From Spirochaetales bacterium (GTDB lineage Bacteria > Spirochaetota > Spirochaetia > SZUA-6 > JAFGRV01): a stretch of DNA of 56,684 nucleotides. How positions within the stretch are numbered: the stretch's first letter is position 1; each line of letters begins with the position of its first letter. Under the pieces are notes generated by a model. That model was not told the DNA's origin. It was given only the letters and a program-made list of their open reading frames with translations, and made no database searches. Positions 51,332 to 56,684 of the stretch are shown piece by piece. A program made the translations under genes and the position numbers. The stretch spans positions 1-56,684 of the forward strand of contig JAFGKU010000049.1 of assembly GCA_016928415.1 (NCBI GenBank), given 5' to 3'.

Positions 51332-51904
51332 TTGGATAACAGGAAATTGAAAGTCATTTTGGATTATATCCTGAACAGGGCTACGGATGAAGAGGTATCG
51401 GCAATCAAAAAAGCGGTTGAAATGCGGGGGTTCTCTCCGGAGAAGACAAACAAGCGGAAAACAATGAAGGACAAGGCCAAAGAGACGGCAAACATGGTAC
51501 AGAACCAGCTCGAAATTCCCAAGGCGGCGATTCATAAAATGGTCAAGGACATGGTCACGAAAATCATCAAGAACAATGCGCCCGAGATAACCGACGAACA
51601 GCTCAATACCCTCCTGTCCGAATGGGTTAAAAATCCGGAAGAGACGGAGAAGGTCAAATCGCTTATTCCCGGGGACGCACTGCTTACAATGGTGACGCAA
51701 TTTGTCGCCTTCAGTACCGGTAAGCTGGATAAAAACGATGAGGCCCAGTTGAGAAAATCCATGCCGGACTGGCCTGAAAAATACTGGGATGCGTTTCCGG
51801 AACAGGTCAGAAAACTGGTGTCGCAGTACCTGAAGGCACAGATGGACGGCAGGCAATTCTGGATAATCCTGTACCAGATCCTGGGAATAGAAAAAAAATC
51901 ATAG
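51332..51904 (+). CDS. Uncharacterised helical protein
   Basis: A 190-residue soluble protein of no family I recognise. Residues 1-60 are basic (RATDEEVSAIKKAVEMRG; KTNKRKTMKDKAKETANM); the rest is helical with WPEKYWDAFPEQVRKLVSQY near the end. No catalytic motif is visible. The start is TTG 51332 with AGGGAATTA just upstream. It is divergent from the chemoreceptor gene and shares its repeat-containing gap. It ends six bases inside the HIT gene on the other strand. Confidence 0.55.
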   Translation: MDNRKLKVILDYILNRATDEEVSAIKKAVEMRGFSPEKTNKRKTMKDKAKETANMVQNQLEIPKAAIHKMVKDMVTKIIKNNAPEITDEQLNTLLSEWVKNPEETEKVKSLIPGDALLTMVTQFVAFSTGKLDKNDEAQLRKSMPDWPEKYWDAFPEQVRKLVSQYLKAQMDGRQFWIILYQILGIEKKS

Positions 51905-52336
51905 ATTTTTTTTAATGGATTCGGCCGCTTCATCCAGTTTCTGCCTGGATGTAGGGTAAAGGTAGTGGTTCCCGAATTTAAGGCCGAACCCGTCGCCCTT
52001 GTACCGGGGGATAACATGGAAATGCACGTGAAAAACTTCCTGGAAGGCCGCTTCCCCTTCGGAAAAGAATAAATTGATGCCTTCCGCTTTTATATCGCTT
52101 TTTTTCAATGCACCGGTAATCTTGATCGCCGTCTGCATCATGCGGCAGCTTGTCTCCTCATCAAGTTCGAGAACGGAAGAAATATGTTTATTGGGGATGA
52201 CCAGGACATGCCCCTTATTTATCGGCTGCTTATCCATAAAGGCCGAACAAATATCGTCCTGGTATACCATGCTCACTTCCAGTTCGCCCTTTAAAATCCT
52301 GCAGAAAGTACATTTGTCGTTATCTTCACCACTCAT
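51899..52336 (-). CDS. HIT-family nucleotide-binding protein
   Basis: A 145-residue HIT protein. The histidine triad is in HVHFHVIPRY, and the N-terminal CTFCRILKGE contributes to metal binding. Such enzymes hydrolyse nucleoside phosphoramidates or dinucleoside polyphosphates. The ATG (52336) lies inside the last codons of the RarA fusion gene (overlap 11 bases), with GGAAGGAAG ahead, so the two are translationally coupled. Confidence 0.93.
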   Translation of the reverse strand: MSGEDNDKCTFCRILKGELEVSMVYQDDICSAFMDKQPINKGHVLVIPNKHISSVLELDEETSCRMMQTAIKITGALKKSDIKAEGINLFFSEGEAAFQEVFHVHFHVIPRYKGDGFGLKFGNHYLYPTSRQKLDEAAESIKKNL

Positions 52337-54560
52337 ACTTTACTTCCTTCCTCAAACTAATGGACAGGTAGCTATTATACCATTTGACCGGCAGCCGTGT
52401 AAGACTGCCCGAAATTTTTTCCACAATCATATTGTAATCTTTTTTATTGAAAATTTCCTTTAATTTTACGCCGTAATTCGGTTCCTGCGACTCGGAGGAA
52501 AACCACCTCTTTATATGCTTATCAGTTATTTTTCTTTCTTCTTCCAGTACAATTATTTCCTTTGATAAAAGTTTAAATCCGCCTTCGGTCAAATACGAAC
52601 AGAGGTCTTCTTCATTCCAATTGACCAATGGATTGCCGGCATCCGAATACAAATTTTCTTCAATTTCCTTTATTTTGTCCATTATGGATTTATTCAAAAC
52701 ATTTTCACCTATAAAAGAGGACAACCGCGTGGTCCTGCAGGGAATGATTTCACAGAGTGAGACGAGGCCTTTGCCGATTGATAAAGAGTATAGTCCTGCA
52801 GCCGTTTTTTTCTTGTCAGTTATTTTTGTTAAACCGTTCCGTCCGACAATTGATTCGAAAAAAACATTCCCCTCAAGATAGTTTTCTCTCTGTTCAATCA
52901 ACCCGGTAATATCACAGGATAGAAGAATCGGCTTTTCCAGTTCCGAAAGGGCATCAGCGTAATGCAGAAGCAGATCTTTTTCTTCCTGTTTTAAAACCAA
53001 TCCGTAAACAGCACCTTCCGGTACACGGCGTAAAGCTTCCCAGAGCAGGAGCCCTGAACCGGCATTCAGGTCTAGAACCCTGTCCTGCCGCTTCAGCTTC
53101 AGGGGAGCAAAAATTCTTTCCCGTAATTCAATCAAGCGGGAACTTTTTAATTCCGTGGCGCGTTTGTACCATCTATCCCTGGCTGAATCCGGTTTAGTAA
53201 AACTCAACACTTCATCCGGCTCTTCCTCCATCATGAGGGAAAGCTGAAGTTCCCTCCGCCGCTCCACATCCTCCTTGATACCCGCTTCGTAACCGCTTGA
53301 GGATGGCTTATAAAATACTTTTCCCTGAAGCGCCCTGGGCAAGTATTGCTGCGCCACCCAATGGTCCCTGTAGGCATGGGGATAAAGGTACCCTTCGCCG
53401 TGACCGAATCCTTCCTTGTCCCTGCTTCCGTCCTTCAACGGGTTCGGCACGTCCGCATCGCCCTCCTGTTCGCAGAAAGCAAGGGCATCAAAAAACGCGA
53501 GCGCCGAATTTGATTTGGGGCAGGTTGACAGGTAGAGGGCGGCGTGGGCCAAATGGAACCTGCCCTCGGGCAGGCCGATCCGGTCAAAGGCCTGAGCGCA
53601 GCTCAAGACAACCGTAATGGCATTGGGGTCAGCCAATCCCACGTCTTCACATGCCAGGATGAGCATACGTCTGAAAATGAAATGGGGGTCTTCGCCCGCG
53701 CCGACCATCCTGGCCAGCCAGTAAAGCGCAGCATCCGGGTCCGAACCCCGCAGCGACTTGATGAACGCGCTGATGATGTCAAAATGATAATCCCCCTCCT
53801 TGTCGTAAAGCAATGCCTTTTTCTGGATGCTCTGTTCGGCAATTTCCAGGGTTACACGGACTTCCTCTCCCTCCTTTGGAGGGAAAACAGCCGGGGTCGT
53901 TTCAATGGCCAGTTCAAGTGCATTGAGGAGATTACGTGCATCGCCATTGGAAATCCTGATAAAATGGGCAAGGGCATCGTCATCGATGACAACCTTATAT
54001 TTTCCATACCCCCGTTCATCATCGTTCAACGCCATTTGAACTATCCTGCGGAGGTCACTTTCCTCGAGCGACTTCAGCTGGAAGATACGGCTCCGGCTCA
54101 CCAATGCGCGGTTCACTTCGAAATAAGGATTCTCGATGGTCGCGCCTATGAGAATAACCGTTCCGTTCTCCACCCAGGGCAAAAGAGCATCCTGCTGGGC
54201 CTTGTTCCATCTATGCACTTCGTCTACGAACAGGATGGTCTTCTGGTCATAAAATTTACGCCTTTCCTTTGCCTCTTCGATAGTCTCGCGAATTTGTTTT
54301 ACACCGCTTAAAACGGCATTGATGGACACGAAGGTGCTCTTGGTTGTATTGGCAATGACCATGGCAAGTGTCGTTTTTCCCGTGCCGGGAGGACCGTAAA
54401 AAATGATGGAAGAAAGCTGGTCCATCTGTATGGCGCGCCGTAAAAGCCTGCCCGGCGCCAGTATATGGTCCTGGCCGACATATTCCTCCAATATCCTGGG
54501 TCGCATTCTGGCGGCAAGGGGTTTGTATGTGCTTTTATCGTTTTGAGAGAATAAATCCAT
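52326..54560 (-). CDS. RarA/MgsA-like AAA ATPase fused to a methyltransferase-like domain
   Basis: A 744-residue protein. Residues 1 to about 420 are a full RarA clamp-loader-like AAA ATPase: [20 protein letters not shown], Walker A PPGTGKTT, Walker [12 protein letters not shown], sensor 1 LIGATIENP, and a C-terminal oligomerisation region. From about 480 to 740 there is a methyltransferase-like fold ([16 protein letters not shown] as motif I). RarA acts at stalled replication forks; such fusions are known in cyanobacteria and some other bacteria. The start is taken as ATG 54560, where the family's N-terminus begins. Confidence 0.85.
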   Translation of the reverse strand: MDLFSQNDKSTYKPLAARMRPRILEEYVGQDHILAPGRLLRRAIQMDQLSSIIFYGPPGTGKTTLAMVIANTTKSTFVSINAVLSGVKQIRETIEEAKERRKFYDQKTILFVDEVHRWNKAQQDALLPWVENGTVILIGATIENPYFEVNRALVSRSRIFQLKSLEESDLRRIVQMALNDDERGYGKYKVVIDDDALAHFIRISNGDARNLLNALELAIETTPAVFPPKEGEEVRVTLEIAEQSIQKKALLYDKEGDYHFDIISAFIKSLRGSDPDAALYWLARMVGAGEDPHFIFRRMLILACEDVGLADPNAITVVLSCAQAFDRIGLPEGRFHLAHAALYLSTCPKSNSALAFFDALAFCEQEGDADVPNPLKDGSRDKEGFGHGEGYLYPHAYRDHWVAQQYLPRALQGKVFYKPSSSGYEAGIKEDVERRRELQLSLMMEEEPDEVLSFTKPDSARDRWYKRATELKSSRLIELRERIFAPLKLKRQDRVLDLNAGSGLLLWEALRRVPEGAVYGLVLKQEEKDLLLHYADALSELEKPILLSCDITGLIEQRENYLEGNVFFESIVGRNGLTKITDKKKTAAGLYSLSIGKGLVSLCEIIPCRTTRLSSFIGENVLNKSIMDKIKEIEENLYSDAGNPLVNWNEEDLCSYLTEGGFKLLSKEIIVLEEERKITDKHIKRWFSSESQEPNYGVKLKEIFNKKDYNMIVEKISGSLTRLPVKWYNSYLSISLRKEVKYEW

Positions 54561-54709
54561 AATAGATGGTATATATTTCCAGATATTTATTACCACAATA
54601 GCGCGTTTAAATCAAGGGAGAAAACTTTTAGTTTTTCAGATAAAAATTTTAATAAAATTGGGTCTTATATATCTTTTATTTCACAATAAGTTTAAAACAC
54701 TCATGATAA

Positions 54710-54738
54710 TTGCAATTTGATATGAAATGTTCTAAAAT
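54710..54738 (+). promoter_or_regulatory. Sigma-70 promoter for GH3
   Basis: TTGCAA (54710-54715), a 17-base spacer and TAAAAT (54733-54738) lie 71 bases before the start codon. Confidence 0.5.
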
Positions 54739-54809
54739 TCAAAAAAGCATTCAGCGAACCCGATTATTATAACAACCGATGCCATTTAATGCAAAAAAAG
54801 GAGATTCAT

Positions 54810-56654
54810 ATGCCTGCAAACACTACCGGTTCAGAAGCACCGTTGCTTGAAAGCGGCGGTTTCAAGTTTCGTGACCTGAATAAAAACGGGAAACTCGACG
54901 TCTATGAAGACAAAAGAAAACCGATTGAAGACAGGGTGGAGGATCTTCTCTCACAGATGACTATCGAAGAAAAAGCGGGAATGATGTTTCATTCGATGAT
55001 AGGAATGAATCCGGACGGCACCCTGGCGGAACAGCAGACCATGTTCAACCCGATTGCCACCTCCGAACTTGTTTTAAACCGCTTATTGAATCATTTTAAC
55101 GTATATAACGTGGCTGATCCCAGGCAGATGGCAGAATGGCATAACAGGCTGCAGAAACTGGCGGAAAAAACCCGCCTGGTCATTCCCGTTACCATATCCT
55201 CCGATCCCCGGCACACTTTTATCAAAGACACCGCGGTCAACATAGCCACGGACGCCTTTTCCAAATGGCCTGAACCAACGGGACTCGCGGCCACACGGGA
55301 TGAAAAACTCGTGCAGGAATTCGCCGACATAGCGCGGCAGGAATACATTGCCGTTGGCATCCGCACGGCGCTGCACCCAATGGCCGACCTGGCCACCGAA
55401 CCCCGGTGGGCCAGAATCAACGGAACATTCGGCGAAGATGCCGCTCTGTCAGCCAAAATGGTGACCGCCTACATAAAAGGCTTCCAGGGACCAAAAATCG
55501 GCCCCGAAAGCGTGGCCTGCATGACCAAGCACTTTCCCGGCGGCGGTCCCCAGAAGGACGGCGAGGATCCCCATTTTTCTTTCGGCAAGGACCAGGTGTA
55601 TCCCGGAAATAATTTTGACTATCATCTCATCCCCTTTGAAGCGGCCTTCAAGGCGGGAACGGCCCAAATCATGCCGTACTATGGAAGACCGTTAGGGCTG
55701 CCGCTGGAAGAAGTGGGATTCGGCTACAATCATGACGTGGTAACCGGTTTGTTAAGGAAAAAGTATGGTTTTGACGGGGTTGTCTGTACGGACTGGCTGC
55801 TTGTCAATTCCGTAATCATCGACGGCAAGGAAGCGATCGAGGCCAAATGCTGGGGCGCGGAAAATTTAAGCACGGAAGAACGCGTAAAAAAAATCATTGA
55901 TGCCGGCTGCGATCAGTTCGGCGGTGAAGCGTGTCCTGAAGTCGTCATCGACCTGGTTAAAAGCGGTAAAATAAAGGAAGAACGGATCGACGAATCGGTC
56001 CGGCGCCTGCTCAGGGACAAATTCAGGCTCGGGTTGTTTGACAGTCCTTTGGTGGATCCGGAAGCGACCGTTAAAATCGTCGGGAATTCCGCGTTTAGAA
56101 AGGCCGGGGAAACGGCCCAGAGAAAATCAATAGTACTCCTGAAGAACGGCCGTCAGGACAATGAAAAGATTTTACCGCTAAAAGGCAAACCCAGAATTTA
56201 CATTGAAGGCATTGAGCCTGAGACGGCGAAAGAATACGGGGAAGTTGTACAGACTCCTGAACAGGCTGATCTCGCCATCCTGAGACTCAGCGCTCCTTTC
56301 GAGCCAAGGGAAGGGCTTTTAGAGAGCATGTTCCATGCCGGCGATCTGGATTTTAAGGGCAAGGAAAAAAACCGTATTTTGGAACTCTGTGATAAGCTCC
56401 CGGTTATCGTGGATATCTTCCTTGATCGTCCGGCCGTTATACCTGAAATCGCAGGAAAATGCGTTGCGCTTCTCGGCAACTTCGGGGCCAATGACGCAGC
56501 GGTACTCGACATCCTGTTCGGCCGGTTTTCACCCGTGGGAAAATTGCCTTTTGAATTGCCGAGTTCCATGGAAGCGGTTAAAAAACAGAAAGAGGATGTT
56601 CCGTATGATTCGGAAAACCCGCTCTTCCCCTTTGGATTTGGGCTGAGGTATTAA
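54810..56654 (+). CDS. GH3 family beta-glucosidase
   Basis: A 614-residue GH3 enzyme. A calcium-loop-like RDLNKNGKLDVYED opens the domain, as in many GH3 enzymes. The TIM barrel follows, with the nucleophile Asp328 in GVVCTDW. The alpha/beta domain from about 420 contains RKSIVLLKNG. It releases glucose or related sugars from the non-reducing end of beta-glucosides. There is no signal peptide, so it probably acts on imported oligosaccharides. I chose ATG 54810, with AAAAAAAGGAGATTC upstream. The gene ends 30 bases before the window's edge. Confidence 0.92.
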   Translation: MPANTTGSEAPLLESGGFKFRDLNKNGKLDVYEDKRKPIEDRVEDLLSQMTIEEKAGMMFHSMIGMNPDGTLAEQQTMFNPIATSELVLNRLLNHFNVYNVADPRQMAEWHNRLQKLAEKTRLVIPVTISSDPRHTFIKDTAVNIATDAFSKWPEPTGLAATRDEKLVQEFADIARQEYIAVGIRTALHPMADLATEPRWARINGTFGEDAALSAKMVTAYIKGFQGPKIGPESVACMTKHFPGGGPQKDGEDPHFSFGKDQVYPGNNFDYHLIPFEAAFKAGTAQIMPYYGRPLGLPLEEVGFGYNHDVVTGLLRKKYGFDGVVCTDWLLVNSVIIDGKEAIEAKCWGAENLSTEERVKKIIDAGCDQFGGEACPEVVIDLVKSGKIKEERIDESVRRLLRDKFRLGLFDSPLVDPEATVKIVGNSAFRKAGETAQRKSIVLLKNGRQDNEKILPLKGKPRIYIEGIEPETAKEYGEVVQTPEQADLAILRLSAPFEPREGLLESMFHAGDLDFKGKEKNRILELCDKLPVIVDIFLDRPAVIPEIAGKCVALLGNFGANDAAVLDILFGRFSPVGKLPFELPSSMEAVKKQKEDVPYDSENPLFPFGFGLRY

Positions 56655-56684
56655 AAAATTACTAATTATTCCTTTTTATTCCTT

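Noticed and set aside
1-56684. tRNA, rRNA, insertion sequence or prophage genes
   Set aside because: I read the gaps for cloverleaf arms, transposase motifs and integrase motifs and found none that hold up by eye. A tRNA search program was not available.

Overview
The window most likely comes from a free-living or host-associated spirochaete (phylum Spirochaetota). The best evidence is the flagellar block flgF/flhO-flgG-flgA-flgI-flgJ (36147 to 32165), whose gene order matches the order I know from Borrelia and Treponema. FlgJ is the short spirochaete-type form without a muramidase domain. Other support: a fliS-flgN-like pair beside polA, a bactofilin/M23 pair, a 7TMR-DISM chemoreceptor, and a RarA ATPase fused to a methyltransferase-like domain. 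The species cannot be named from this window. About ten genes appear to start at TTG.

Layout. 1-5994: a glycolipid-type glycosyltransferase, then on the minus strand fliS, flgN-like, polA and a SPOR protein. 6150-12356: a propeller/NodB-like exported protein, a cNMP-fold protein, a ferritin-like protein, a DUF4956/VTC pair and mtnA. 12470-22180: mostly housekeeping genes (HAD phosphatase, RicT, YaaR, bactofilin, M23 peptidase, TatD, Dus, M20 peptidase, GpsA, B12-type radical SAM). 22520-29710: a membrane protein with two winged-helix-like domains, a receiver protein, TsaD, a divergent deacetylase, a group-2 sigma-70 factor behind a sigma-54-like promoter, and a tandem pair of class III cyclase-like proteins, the second lacking a metal Asp. 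29729-36147: the flagellar rod/P-ring operon, followed directly by a LacI-like/PAS/LuxR regulator. 36274-44106: a CsgG-like/barrel protein, GH30, FemAB-like, MetG and secreted GH16. 44534-56654: a second double-winged-helix membrane protein, small proteins and enzymes, a chemoreceptor, HIT, RarA fusion and GH3.

Working together. Motility (fliS, flgN, flgF-flgJ, chemoreceptor, LuxR regulator) and beta-glucan use (GH16 secreted; GH30 and GH3 without signal peptides) are the two visible themes. A regulatory theme runs through the non-coding DNA: a sigma-54-like site before the alternative sigma factor gene, a sigma-28-like site before flgF, and a family of about 78-95 bp palindromic intergenic repeats. 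There is also an intrinsic terminator with no gene in front of it and a 30-bp-period promoter-like array before the chemoreceptor gene. I saw no tRNA, rRNA, CRISPR array, insertion sequence or prophage. All promoter, terminator and repeat calls were made by eye.
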